Below are positions 16,631 through 25,014 of a stretch of 64,000 bases of DNA, in pieces; position 1 is the stretch's first letter; each line of letters starts with the position of its first letter. Location of the stretch: positions 186,001-250,000 of the forward strand of contig NZ_CP012020.1 in the NCBI RefSeq assembly GCF_001183865.1. Reading direction: 5' to 3'. Position numbers and translations under genes: made by a program. Source of the DNA: Methylophilus sp. TWE2 (GTDB lineage Bacteria; Pseudomonadota; Gammaproteobacteria; Burkholderiales; Methylophilaceae). The notes beneath the pieces are model-generated. The model was not told where the DNA came from. It saw only the letters and a list, made by a program, of their open reading frames with translations, and made no database searches.

Positions 16631-18882
16631 TGAAAAAATTAACATACCTTGTAGCCCGCGTGGCATTCTTGTCGGTCGTGTTGGCGGCACCAGCATGGGG
16701 TATCGCGGCGGAATTGCCAGCCTCTGCCAACCGGTTGCAAGCCGTTGATGTGACCGCCTTGCCCGGTGGCCGGTTGAATGTGCAGCTGCAATTGTCGCAA
16801 CCATTAACAACTGCGCCACTCAGCTTCACCTTGAGCAACCCGCCCAGAATTGTCTTTGACCTGCCGAATACGATGAATGCGACGGGAAAGAATGTGTTGC
16901 CCGTCAGCCAGGGTGTGTTGAAGTCTGTACAAGTGGCGCAGGCCAGTGACCGTAGCCGCGTCGTGCTGAATCTGTCCAAGCCCGTGCAGCATCAATTGCA
17001 GGTGCAAGACCAGGTCTTATTGGTTGCTTTGGCGCAAGAGGGGGCTGACGTTCCTGTTGCGGCTGCCGCTACCGCCGCTAAGCGTTTTGCCGAACCAGAG
17101 GCCGCCGCAGCACATAAAATCCAGAAAATAGACTTTGTCCGTGGCAAAAATGGCGAAGGCCGTATTTTGGTAGATTTGTCTGATAGCCGCGTGGGCGTGA
17201 ATGTGCGCAATGCGGGTAAAACCGTGGTGGTGGATTTTGCCGATACCGAGCTGCCAGAAGAGTTTCAGCGACGCTTGAATGTGGTGAATTTCAATACGCC
17301 GGTACTCTATGTGGACGCCTTGCGCCATCATCACCAGGCGCAGATTGTGATTGAGCCTCAAGGGGATTGGGAGCAATCTGCTTACCAGACCGATCGACGC
17401 CTGGTAGTGGATATCCGTCCCTTGGTCAAAGACCCGAATAAATTAATCCAGGGATCCAAACAGGGATACGCCGGAGAAAAGCTGTCACTTAATTTTCAGC
17501 GTGTGGATGTGCGAGATGTCCTGAAAGTGATTGCTGACTTTACCGGTAAAAATATTGTGGTCAGCGACTCCGTTTCCGGCACTGTCACCATCGGCCTCAA
17601 GGACGTGCCATGGGACCAGGCGCTGGATGTCATCATGAAAAGCAAGGGCCTGGATATGCGCGTCAATGGCAGCGTGATTTCGATTGCGCCTGCTGAAGAA
17701 TTTGCCGCCAAGGAAAAAGCACAGCTGACTGCCGAGGCAGAGCGCGAGACCCTTGAAACACTGCGTACAGAAGTCTTTTCCTTGAAGTACCAGAAAGCCA
17801 TGGACTTCAGGAACATGTTGCTGGGTGGGGGCACCAGCACCGCTGGCGGTGCTACTTCCGGAACGTCCATGGGGGGCTCCACTGGTAGCGCCGCCGGGCG
17901 CATGAACCGCATTCTTTCGCCGCGTGGTAGTGTGACCTTTGATGCGCGTACCAATACGATTTTTGTACAGGACACGCCCAAAAAACTGGAAGAAATTCAG
18001 GCGATCATCAATAAGGTTGATGTGCCAGTCAAACAGGTGATGATTGAATCACGCATGGTCATTGCCTCCAATACATTTTCCAAGGCATTAGGCGCGAGAT
18101 TCGGTATCTCTCAAACCGGCACACCAGGGAGTAACAGCAATCTCTCGATAGGTGGGACGCTGGGTAATAAGGCCACGGCTTTCACTGCGCCCACCACTGC
18201 AGGCGGCACCGGAACATTCACACTTGGTAACCAGGGTGGCACGATCCAAAGTGCGACCCTGAATAACTACACTATCAGCTCTAATGGTCAGCCTGACTTG
18301 ATGTCCAACTTGCCGGTGACAAACGCGTATGGCGGCATAGCGTTGAGTTTGCTGAAATTATCTGCAAACCTGTTGTTAAACTTGGAGCTCTCTGCCCTGG
18401 AGGCGGACTCCCGCGGTAAAGTGATTTCCAGTCCTCGTGTGACCACCGCCAACCAGCAAAAGGCCAGGATTGCACAGGGTGTTGAAATTCCTTATCAAAG
18501 CGCGACAAGCAGTGGTGCGACCGCCGTCAGTTTTAAAAAGGCTGAATTAAGTCTGGAGGTCACACCACAAATTACACCTGATCAAAGAATTATTATGGAT
18601 TTGGATGTGCGTAAAGACAGTCGGGGAGAAACTTTGCCTGGTGGGGTGGCTATTAATACCCAAAACGTGCAAACACAAGTGTTGGTCGGTAATGGCGAAA
18701 CAGTCGTCCTTGGCGGGATTTACGAGCAAGTATCACGTAAAGGGACTGATAAAGTGCCATTCTTTGGTGATCTGCCGGTGGTGGGATACGCCTTCAAGCG
18801 TAACACCAAGCAGGAAGATAAAACCGAACTGTTGATTTTCATCACGCCTAAAGTGATGGATGAAACGATTGCCCTCAACTGA
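16627..18882 (+). CDS. pilQ: Type IV pilus secretin PilQ
   Basis: Outer-membrane secretin through which the type IVa pilus passes, 751 residues. After the signal peptide come AMIN peptidoglycan-binding domains (about 30-260), N0/STN (about 280-350) and N1 domains interrupted by a Gly/Ser/Thr-rich loop (about 399-422), then the secretin beta-barrel domain with the closing motif VPFFGDLPVVGYAFKRN and TELLIFITPKV. Start is the ATG overlapping the pilP stop; an ORF start at 16585 lies inside pilP and is not credible. Together with pilMNOP it forms the complete alignment and outer-membrane subcomplex; pilins and motor ATPases must be elsewhere. Confidence 0.96.
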   Translation: MMKKLTYLVARVAFLSVVLAAPAWGIAAELPASANRLQAVDVTALPGGRLNVQLQLSQPLTTAPLSFTLSNPPRIVFDLPNTMNATGKNVLPVSQGVLKSVQVAQASDRSRVVLNLSKPVQHQLQVQDQVLLVALAQEGADVPVAAAATAAKRFAEPEAAAAHKIQKIDFVRGKNGEGRILVDLSDSRVGVNVRNAGKTVVVDFADTELPEEFQRRLNVVNFNTPVLYVDALRHHHQAQIVIEPQGDWEQSAYQTDRRLVVDIRPLVKDPNKLIQGSKQGYAGEKLSLNFQRVDVRDVLKVIADFTGKNIVVSDSVSGTVTIGLKDVPWDQALDVIMKSKGLDMRVNGSVISIAPAEEFAAKEKAQLTAEAERETLETLRTEVFSLKYQKAMDFRNMLLGGGTSTAGGATSGTSMGGSTGSAAGRMNRILSPRGSVTFDARTNTIFVQDTPKKLEEIQAIINKVDVPVKQVMIESRMVIASNTFSKALGARFGISQTGTPGSNSNLSIGGTLGNKATAFTAPTTAGGTGTFTLGNQGGTIQSATLNNYTISSNGQPDLMSNLPVTNAYGGIALSLLKLSANLLLNLELSALEADSRGKVISSPRVTTANQQKARIAQGVEIPYQSATSSGATAVSFKKAELSLEVTPQITPDQRIIMDLDVRKDSRGETLPGGVAINTQNVQTQVLVGNGETVVLGGIYEQVSRKGTDKVPFFGDLPVVGYAFKRNTKQEDKTELLIFITPKVMDETIALN

Positions 18883-18938
18883 TTTAGCGCTGACAAACGT
18901 GTGCAGTTACTGACAGCCGCCAGGCTTTGCCTTAAAAT

Positions 18939-18966
18939 GCCCAACTGAAACGGTTGGGCTTTTTTA
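18939..18966 (+). terminator. Intrinsic terminator after pilQ, ending at the aroK start
   Basis: GCCCAAC and GTTGGGC pair around a 7-base loop, followed by T18960-T18965. The T-run abuts the aroK ATG at 18966, so the hairpin also covers the place where a ribosome site would be. Confidence 0.8.
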
Positions 18967-19508
18967 TGGGTGCGCAAATACCAAACAACATTTTTTTGAT
19001 CGGATTGATGGGAGCGGGCAAGACCACCGTTGGCAAATTGATCGCCAAGAATTTAGGTAAGACCTTTTACGATACCGATCATGTGATTGAGCAGCGCACT
19101 GGCGTCAAAATCCCCACTATTTTTGAACTGGAAGGTGAGACGGGTTTCCGCAAGCGTGAAACATCTACGCTGGAGGAGCTGACCCAGCAGGACAATATTG
19201 TCCTGGCCACGGGTGGTGGTGCCATTATTGCTCCAGAAAACCGTGAAATTCTCAAGAAATATGGCTATGTGATTTACCTGCGGGCAAATGTGAATGAGCT
19301 GTATCTGCGTACCCGCAATGATAAAAACCGTCCCTTGTTACAGAATGTAGATGTCAAAGCCAGGCTGGAACAATTGTTTCATGCGCGCAATCCACTCTAT
19401 ACCGAAACCGCAAATCTTATTGTGGATACCGGACATCAACCGGTAGCGGTCATTATCCAGAAAATTGAAAACGCCCTGAAAGCGTTGGAGTCATCATGCA
19501 AACCTTAA
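18966..19508 (+). CDS. aroK: Shikimate kinase
   Basis: Phosphorylates shikimate at O3 with ATP, step five of the chorismate pathway. The 180-residue product has Walker [13 protein letters not shown] near residue 13, the shikimate-binding DTDHVIE and GFRKRE motifs, a GGGAI turn and the lid Arg segment NDKNRPLL. Start is ATG 18966; an upstream TTG at 18954 lies inside the terminator stem. No Shine-Dalgarno sequence is visible before the ATG. Its 3' end overlaps aroB by 13 bases, so the two are translated together. Confidence 0.95.
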   Translation: MGAQIPNNIFLIGLMGAGKTTVGKLIAKNLGKTFYDTDHVIEQRTGVKIPTIFELEGETGFRKRETSTLEELTQQDNIVLATGGGAIIAPENREILKKYGYVIYLRANVNELYLRTRNDKNRPLLQNVDVKARLEQLFHARNPLYTETANLIVDTGHQPVAVIIQKIENALKALESSCKP

Positions 19509-20575
19509 CCGTCAGCCTGGCTGACCGTAGCTATCCTATTCATATCGGCAATCACCTGCTAGGACAGGCCGACCTGATTTTGCCGCATTTAAAACGTAAG
19601 CAGGTCGCCATTGTCAGCAATACCACCGTCGCACCCTTGTATATGCAGACAATGGCCCAGCCACTGCGCGACGCCGGCGTCAGCGTCATTGAAATTATTC
19701 TGCCCGATGGCGAGGCCTACAAAAACAACGAAACCCTGCAAACCATTTACGATCATTTGCTGCAAAACCGTTGTGAGCGTAACACCACCCTGATTGCATT
19801 AGGTGGCGGCGTCATTGGCGACCTGACTGGCTATGCAGCAGCAACATACTTGCGTGGGGTGCCATTTATCCAGGTGCCGACGACATTGCTGTCGCAGGTG
19901 GATTCCAGTGTAGGCGGTAAAACGGGTATCAATCACCCGTTGGGCAAGAACATGATAGGTGCCTTTTACCAGCCTAAGCTGGTGTTGGCAGATATCGATA
20001 CCTTGAAAACGCTGCCACAACGGGAGTTGTCAGCAGGTGTCGCCGAAGTCATCAAATATGGCTTGATTCGCGATGCTGATTTTTTTGACTGGCTGGAAAC
20101 CAATATGTCCGCACTGATGGCATTGGATCCGGCAGTGGCCAGTTATGCCATTTATCGTTCATGCCAGAATAAGGCTGAAGTGGTGGCAGCGGATGAACAC
20201 GAACAAGGCGAACGTGCCCTGCTTAATTTGGGCCATACCTTTGGTCATGCGATTGAAAATGCCATGGGTTATGGTGTCTGGTTGCACGGCGAAGCTGTGG
20301 CAACCGGTACCGTCATGGCCGCAGATTTGTCGCAACGCATGGGTTGGCTGAATGACGCGCAGATCGCACGTATTAAAACCATTATGCAAGCTGCCAAATT
20401 ACCTATAAAAGCACCAGATTTGGGTGTGGAGGAGTATTTACGGCTCATGCAACTGGATAAGAAAGTGTCTGATGGACGTATCCGCCTGATTCTGCAACAG
20501 GACATTGGCAAGGCAGTGATCACGGCAGACTATGATGCTGAAAAGTTAAAGCAGACGCTGTCACTGGCGGCATAA
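19496..20575 (+). CDS. aroB: 3-Dehydroquinate synthase
   Basis: Converts DAHP to 3-dehydroquinate using NAD and a divalent metal; second step of chorismate synthesis. 359 residues with the NAD-binding segment [29 protein letters not shown], the metal ligand region AEVIKYGLI and the conserved [12 protein letters not shown] and HGEAVA motifs that carry the metal-binding His residues. It overlaps aroK and is followed 15 bases later by dgt, the usual betaproteobacterial order. Confidence 0.97.
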   Translation: MQTLTVSLADRSYPIHIGNHLLGQADLILPHLKRKQVAIVSNTTVAPLYMQTMAQPLRDAGVSVIEIILPDGEAYKNNETLQTIYDHLLQNRCERNTTLIALGGGVIGDLTGYAAATYLRGVPFIQVPTTLLSQVDSSVGGKTGINHPLGKNMIGAFYQPKLVLADIDTLKTLPQRELSAGVAEVIKYGLIRDADFFDWLETNMSALMALDPAVASYAIYRSCQNKAEVVAADEHEQGERALLNLGHTFGHAIENAMGYGVWLHGEAVATGTVMAADLSQRMGWLNDAQIARIKTIMQAAKLPIKAPDLGVEEYLRLMQLDKKVSDGRIRLILQQDIGKAVITADYDAEKLKQTLSLAA

Positions 20576-20590
20576 CACAGAAAGCTAAAT

Positions 20591-21715
20591 ATGACCTTAG
20601 CCCTCTTTGCCGCACATCCAGAACAAACGCGTGGCCGCAAGGTCAGTGAACAAGAGTCGCCTTTGCGCAATGTGTTTCAGCGCGACCGGGACCGTATTAT
20701 CCATTCCACTGCCTTCCGCCGACTGGAATACAAAACCCAGGTATTTGTGAACCATGAAGGCGACCTGTTTCGCACCCGTTTGACGCATAGCATTGAAGTC
20801 GCACAACTTACGCGAGGCATTGCGCGTACCTTGGGTTTGCATGAAGACCTGGCGGAAGCCATTGCGCTGGCGCACGACCTCGGTCATACCCCCTTTGGTC
20901 ATGCCGGTCAGGATGCGCTCAACCATTGCATGCGTGAGTACGGCGGCTTTGAGCACAACCTGCAATCGTTGCGGGTGGTCGACTTGTTGGAAAACCGGTA
21001 TGCCAGTTTTGATGGTTTAAATCTCACTTTTGAAGTACGCGAAGGCATCCTCAAGCATTGCTCACGCAAAAATGCACAACTGCTGGGTGATGTCGGCGAA
21101 CGTTTCCTGCGCGGCGAATCTCCTAGCCTGGAGGCGCAAGTCACCAATTTTGCCGATGAAATCGCCTATAACAACCATGATGTAGATGATGGCTTGCGCT
21201 CAGGGTTGATTACGATTCAACAATTGGCTGGCATTCAGTTGTTTGCCGAAAATATGGCAGAGGTCAAGAAACTGTACGGTGAGATAGAAGAAAAGCGCCT
21301 CGTGCATGAAACCATACGCCGCATGATTAATGTGCTCGTGGTGGATTTATGCCAGCAAAGCCACCAAGCAATCTCGGCTTTAAATCCTTCCAGCATTGAG
21401 GATGTGCGCAAGGCGCCTGATTACCTGGTCGGATTTAGTCAAGCACTGGCTGAAAAGAACCTTGAACTCAAACAGTTTTTGCGTAAGCACCTTTACCAGC
21501 ATTATCGCGTCAATCGCATGAGCGCCAAAGCGCGCCGCATCATTGAAGAGCTGTTCACGGCTTTTATGGATAACCCTGCCTTATTACCCGATGAGTTCCA
21601 GTTAGCCGCTAAACAGGACCAGGCGCGCGCGGTAGCTGATTATATTGCCGGCATGACTGACCGCTATGCGATTCGTGAGCATAAACGCTTGTTTGCCGTA
21701 GAAGAAAGCTGGTAG
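20591..21715 (+). CDS. dgt: Deoxyguanosinetriphosphate triphosphohydrolase-like protein
   Basis: HD-domain dNTPase that removes tripolyphosphate from deoxynucleotides, 374 residues. The metal-binding set is visible: His in [10 protein letters not shown], the HD pair in [15 protein letters not shown], and the later Asp in [13 protein letters not shown]. The family is the shorter dGTPase-like type 2 form rather than the 505-residue E. coli Dgt, so substrate preference is uncertain. It closes the aro operon; a bidirectional terminator follows. Confidence 0.92.
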   Translation: MTLALFAAHPEQTRGRKVSEQESPLRNVFQRDRDRIIHSTAFRRLEYKTQVFVNHEGDLFRTRLTHSIEVAQLTRGIARTLGLHEDLAEAIALAHDLGHTPFGHAGQDALNHCMREYGGFEHNLQSLRVVDLLENRYASFDGLNLTFEVREGILKHCSRKNAQLLGDVGERFLRGESPSLEAQVTNFADEIAYNNHDVDDGLRSGLITIQQLAGIQLFAENMAEVKKLYGEIEEKRLVHETIRRMINVLVVDLCQQSHQAISALNPSSIEDVRKAPDYLVGFSQALAEKNLELKQFLRKHLYQHYRVNRMSAKARRIIEELFTAFMDNPALLPDEFQLAAKQDQARAVADYIAGMTDRYAIREHKRLFAVEESW

Positions 21716-21741
21716 CTAGAAGAGGAATGCTTGGGCGTAAT

Positions 21742-21772
21742 AAAAAAGGCTGCATGACATGCAGCCTTTTTT
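21742..21772. terminator. Bidirectional terminator between dgt and dksA
   Basis: A 14-bp perfect stem (AAAAAAGGCTGCAT / ATGCAGCCTTTTTT) with a GAC loop, giving a T-run on both strands and serving the convergent dgt and dksA genes. Confidence 0.92.
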
Positions 21773-21792
21773 ATTAGAGCGTTTTGGCTAGA

Positions 21793-22215
21793 TTATTTAG
21801 CGACTTGTTTTTCGCGCATTTCGTCCAGGGTTTTGCAATCAATGCACAATGTGGCGGTTGGACGTGCTTCTAGGCGTTTGAGGCCAATTTCAATGCCGCA
21901 GCCTTCGCAATAACCATAATCTCCGCTATCGATATTACGCAGAGTTTCGTCAATTTTCTTGATCAGCTTACGTTCACGGTCGCGGTTGCGCAACTCAAGG
22001 GCCATGTCAGATTCCTGGCTGGCGCGGTCATTCGGGTCTGCAAAGCTGGTGACTTCGTCCTGCATCGTATGCACGGTGCGGTCAATATCATGACTCAGTT
22101 CTGCCTTCCAGTCATTCAGGATTTTACGGAAATGATCCTGCTGTTTTTTATTCATGTATTCCTCACCGGCGGCTGGCTGGTAAGGGGTGAAAGATTTGTT
22201 AACGGTGTCTGCCAT
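21793..22215 (-). CDS. dksA: RNA polymerase-binding transcription factor DksA
   Basis: Acts with ppGpp through the RNA polymerase secondary channel to repress rRNA and activate amino acid genes. 140 residues: a helical coiled coil (about 30-105) whose tip carries DPNDRASQE, including the Asp residues that reach the active site. The zinc finger has all four cysteines (CEGCG and CIDCKT), so it is the zinc-bound form. It is a single-gene unit convergent with dgt. Confidence 0.96.
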   Translation of the reverse strand: MADTVNKSFTPYQPAAGEEYMNKKQQDHFRKILNDWKAELSHDIDRTVHTMQDEVTSFADPNDRASQESDMALELRNRDRERKLIKKIDETLRNIDSGDYGYCEGCGIEIGLKRLEARPTATLCIDCKTLDEMREKQVAK

Positions 22216-22370
22216 GATGGTTCCAAAGAACGAAACTACTGAATAGTTATTGCCCGTGAGGGGTTGTGTACTGCATTACGTCAATCAACAATCGCGCGAG
22301 TTTACACCAGTTTTTACAGGGTTGCAAAGTCTCTTTCGCCTTTTGTGACAACCCTGTTTGTAACGGTAAG

Positions 22371-23228
22371 TTAAGCCTGCTCCCTAACTTCTAGCGCTTT
22401 TAAGGTGTTTTCCATGAGCGTGGCAACAGTCATCGGCCCTACACCGCCTGGAACGGGCGTGATATGGCTCGCACGTTGGCTGGCCACTGCAAAATCCACG
22501 TCACCGGTAATTTTTCCATCCGGCAAGCGATTGATGCCGATATCAACGACAACCGCGCCTGGTTTGATCCATTCACCTTTAATCAGGCCAGCCTTACCAG
22601 CCGCAGCCACAACCAGGTCTGCCCTGCCAATGTGTCCAGCGAGATCTTTGGTATGTCTATGGCAACTGGTGACGGTGCAGCCTGCCAACAGTAATTCCAG
22701 GCCCATAGGACGCCCGACGTGGTTCGAAACGCCAACAACGACCGCATCCAGCCCTTTGAGGGAGATGCCGCTGGCTTGCAGCATTTTAATCACGCCATAA
22801 GGTGTGCAGGAACGCAGCAGCGGCTGACGTACTGCCAGGCGACCAATATTGTATGGGTGAAAGCCATCCACATCCTTGGCTGGATCAATCAGGGCAAGAA
22901 TTTCGGTTTCATCAATATGGTGCGGCAAAGGGGATTGCACCAGAATGCCATCGGTTTCATCGTCAGCATTCAATTGTCTAATCAAGGCAAACAATTCTTC
23001 TTGTGACGTGCTGCTCGGTAAATTGTGTGCGACAGAGATAATCCCGACCTTTTCGCAGGCCAGCCGTTTGTTGCGTACATAAATGGCTGAGGCGGCGTCG
23101 TCACCAACTAAAATAACCGCCAGGCAAGGGGCACGTTTCCCTGCTTGCAGGCGTTGGTCAATCTTGACTTTGATTTCTTCTAACAGTTGATTGGCAATCT
23201 GTTTGCCATCAATAATTTGAGCGCTCAT
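22371..23228 (-). CDS. folD: Bifunctional methylenetetrahydrofolate dehydrogenase/cyclohydrolase FolD
   Basis: Interconverts 5,10-methylene-, methenyl- and 10-formyl-tetrahydrofolate with NADP. 285 residues with the catalytic Lys in [13 protein letters not shown], the family signature [19 protein letters not shown] and the Rossmann segment [14 protein letters not shown]. The usual SRSxxVG is SNHVG here, a small departure from the common serine-rich motif. The start is ATG 23228 ([10 protein letters not shown]); the upstream in-frame start at 23267 would add an unsupported hydrophobic leader. In a methylotroph this enzyme would also serve one-carbon flux. Confidence 0.95.
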   Translation of the reverse strand: MSAQIIDGKQIANQLLEEIKVKIDQRLQAGKRAPCLAVILVGDDAASAIYVRNKRLACEKVGIISVAHNLPSSTSQEELFALIRQLNADDETDGILVQSPLPHHIDETEILALIDPAKDVDGFHPYNIGRLAVRQPLLRSCTPYGVIKMLQASGISLKGLDAVVVGVSNHVGRPMGLELLLAGCTVTSCHRHTKDLAGHIGRADLVVAAAGKAGLIKGEWIKPGAVVVDIGINRLPDGKITGDVDFAVASQRASHITPVPGGVGPMTVATLMENTLKALEVREQA

Positions 23229-23274
23229 GAGCAAAAAAATTTGTCGTAAAAAAGATAATTTTATCACATCGACA

Positions 23275-23304
23275 TTGACACAAATTCGTAAAATCGGTTA
23301 TATT
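23275..23304 (+). promoter_or_regulatory. Sigma-70 promoter of the tRNA cluster
   Basis: TTGACA at 23275-23280 and TATATT at 23299-23304 with an 18-base spacer (17 if read as TTATAT). tRNA-Pro begins nine bases after the -10 box, so the primary transcript has almost no leader. Confidence 0.75.
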
Positions 23305-23312
23305 TCTGCTTT

Positions 23313-23389
23313 CGGCGTGTAGCGTAGTCTGGTAGCGCGCCTGCTTTGGGAGCAGGATGTCGGGAGTTCGAATCTCTCCACGCCGACCA
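23313..23389 (+). tRNA. tRNA-Pro (TGG)
   Basis: A full cloverleaf of 77 nt with encoded CCA. The acceptor stem CGGCGTG pairs with CACGCCG, the anticodon stem CCTGC/GCAGG holds the loop TTTGGGA with anticodon TGG, and the T-arm carries GTTCGAATC. Confidence 0.97.
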
Positions 23390-23428
23390 GTTTTTCTCTG
23401 GATTGCCTGATCGGCATGTAACTACTAT

Positions 23429-23505
23429 CTGCTCGTAGCTCAACTGGATAGAGCACCAGCCTTCTAAGCTGGGGGTTACAGGTTCGATTCCTGTCGGGCA
23501 GGCCA
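23429..23505 (+). tRNA. tRNA-Arg (TCT)
   Basis: A 77-nt cloverleaf with encoded CCA. Acceptor CTGCTCG pairs with CGGGCAG (one T-G pair), the anticodon loop CTTCTAA gives TCT, and the T-arm carries GGTTCGATTCC. Confidence 0.97.
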
Positions 23506-23519
23506 AAAACTTTCCCAGT

Positions 23520-23596
23520 GGTGGCTATAGCTCAGTTGGTAGAGCCCCGGATTGTGATTCCGGTTGTCGTCGGTTCGAGCCCGATTAGCCACCCCA
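23520..23596 (+). tRNA. tRNA-His (GTG)
   Basis: Cloverleaf with the extra G at position -1 (23520) opposite discriminator C (23593), the identity mark of tRNA-His. Acceptor GTGGCTA pairs with TAGCCAC, anticodon loop TTGTGAT gives GTG, and CCA is encoded. Confidence 0.97.
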
Positions 23597-23613
23597 TTTA
23601 CTTATTCTCGTGC

Positions 23614-23794
23614 TTAAACCCAGATTTTCCATTAGGCGATTTTTAAATCTACTTGAATGCCAACTCGTTCAGTTTGCGTCTTTGTTTGTGCAAATTTTCG
23701 GCCAATAGAATGACTATTACCCTCAAATTTGCACAAAAAATCCATCAAACTGCCCTTCGTTATCGTTTCAAGTCCTAATGGAAGTCTGGGTTAA
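23614..23794. repeat. Long nested palindrome downstream of the tRNA cluster
   Basis: The 181 bp fold on themselves in layers. The outer arms (23614-23636 and 23774-23793) share AACCCAGA and CCATTAGG with short gaps. A middle layer pairs ACTTGAA/TTCAAGT and CAGTTTG/CAAACTG. An inner 13-bp perfect arm is TTTGTGCAAATTT (23685-23697) with AAATTTGCACAAA (23725-23737), and the tip is AATAG/CTATT (23704-23718). No reading frame fits. It may be a non-autonomous repeat element or a structured RNA or cruciform; this intergenic stretch holds nothing else I can name. Confidence 0.8.
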
Positions 23795-23885
23795 ATCCAA
23801 AATTGGTCGTTAAAGTGCGCTCTCTTCGTCACTAAGTCCAAATTCTATTTTTGATAAAGTGTGCGAAAACGTATTTGTCTCGCAC

Positions 23886-24893
23886 ATGACTACACATCTG
23901 GATTTGAACAAATTTATGCAAAGCCTGATAGACCTGACCAAAATCAGGGAAAGTCTCGCTTTGGATCCCGCGTTGTTGTTGCTTATGCAGCACTGGCTTG
24001 GCATTTTTGCTGCACAAGCACAGCCCATCAAGATGCAGGTATTATCCAGGCGCCAGCTGGTCTCGGTCATGAATACTCAACATGCAAGTACTGATCCTGC
24101 CTTTGAGGCCTTCCCAGTCGAAGTCTATGAAATGTTGCTGAATTATCTGGATCAGGAGCATCGTCAGCATCAATGCCTGGCAACAACGGTGGGTAAATTG
24201 CATATTTTTCCGCTTCAACAAAGCATTGCCCACAAAAATGCGATCTTGCTTATTCAGCATGAGGGCCTGGCTAACGAAGCGATAGCGCTGATCGAGCAAT
24301 GTTTGCAGATGTTCCATTACTATGCCCGCCTGATTATCGAAAATGAGCGCGATGGCTTGACCGGATTGCTCAACCGTAAAACATTTGACCAATGCGTGAG
24401 CAAAATCCTGCTCAATGATTACAAGCCGGAATACCGTTTTCCTCTACACCACTACCTGGTGATTTTTGATATTGATTTCTTCAAACGCATTAATGATAAC
24501 TACGGCCACCTCATTGGCGATGAAGTATTGATCCTGTTATCCCGCTTGATGCAGGAAACCTTTCGCGATGGCGACTTACTATTCCGCTTTGGCGGTGAAG
24601 AATTTGTGGGTGTGTTTTCATGCGCTGAACCGCAAGATATCGTGAACTTGCTCGAAAGGTTTAGAGAAGCCCTGGCAGAATATAGCTTCCCGCAAGTTGG
24701 CCATGTCACCATCAGTATTGGTTGCTCGCAAATGGCGCTTAATGTATTGCCTAATACCGTGCTGGAACGTGCGGATGAAGCACTTTATTACGCCAAGGAG
24801 CATGGTAGAAATCAGATTTGCTACTATGAAACCCTGATTGCGCAGGGTTTGCTTAAAGACAGCGTGATTACGGGCGAAATCGAGTTGTTCTAA
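23886..24893 (+). CDS. Diguanylate cyclase (GGDEF)
   Basis: Makes cyclic-di-GMP from two GTP. 335 residues: an N-terminal helical/mixed region (about 1-155) with no sensor domain I recognise, then a GGDEF domain opening with DGLTGLLNRKTFD. The active-site loop is GGEEF, and an RxxD inhibitory site (RDGD) lies five residues before it, so product inhibition is expected. There is no membrane helix, so it is cytoplasmic. Start is ATG 23886; a GTG at 23859 is the only upstream option. It precedes the second pilus locus, and c-di-GMP commonly controls MSHA-type pili through MshE, but a link here is inference from position. Confidence 0.92.
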   Translation: MTTHLDLNKFMQSLIDLTKIRESLALDPALLLLMQHWLGIFAAQAQPIKMQVLSRRQLVSVMNTQHASTDPAFEAFPVEVYEMLLNYLDQEHRQHQCLATTVGKLHIFPLQQSIAHKNAILLIQHEGLANEAIALIEQCLQMFHYYARLIIENERDGLTGLLNRKTFDQCVSKILLNDYKPEYRFPLHHYLVIFDIDFFKRINDNYGHLIGDEVLILLSRLMQETFRDGDLLFRFGGEEFVGVFSCAEPQDIVNLLERFREALAEYSFPQVGHVTISIGCSQMALNVLPNTVLERADEALYYAKEHGRNQICYYETLIAQGLLKDSVITGEIELF

Positions 24894-24953
24894 ATTTTAA
24901 AGATGGCAATGCTTGCCAACCCTATTCTCTTCATCATCACGATGATTTGACTT

Positions 24954-24981
24954 TTGACATTAATTAAAATTAATATATGTT
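24954..24981 (+). promoter_or_regulatory. Likely sigma-70 promoter of the MSHA-like operon
   Basis: TTGACA (24954-24959), a 16-base AT-only spacer, and TATGTT (24976-24981), about 34 bases before the first ATG. A strong ribosome site (AGAGGGGGAG) precedes that ATG. Confidence 0.6.
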
Positions 24982-25014
24982 AAAAAATATCAAACATCTA
25001 AAGAGGGGGAGTGG

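Noticed and set aside
23264..23506. An 80-codon minus-strand frame across the tRNA genes
   Set aside because: It runs through two complete tRNA genes on the other strand; the resulting peptide is a known artefact of tRNA antisense reading.
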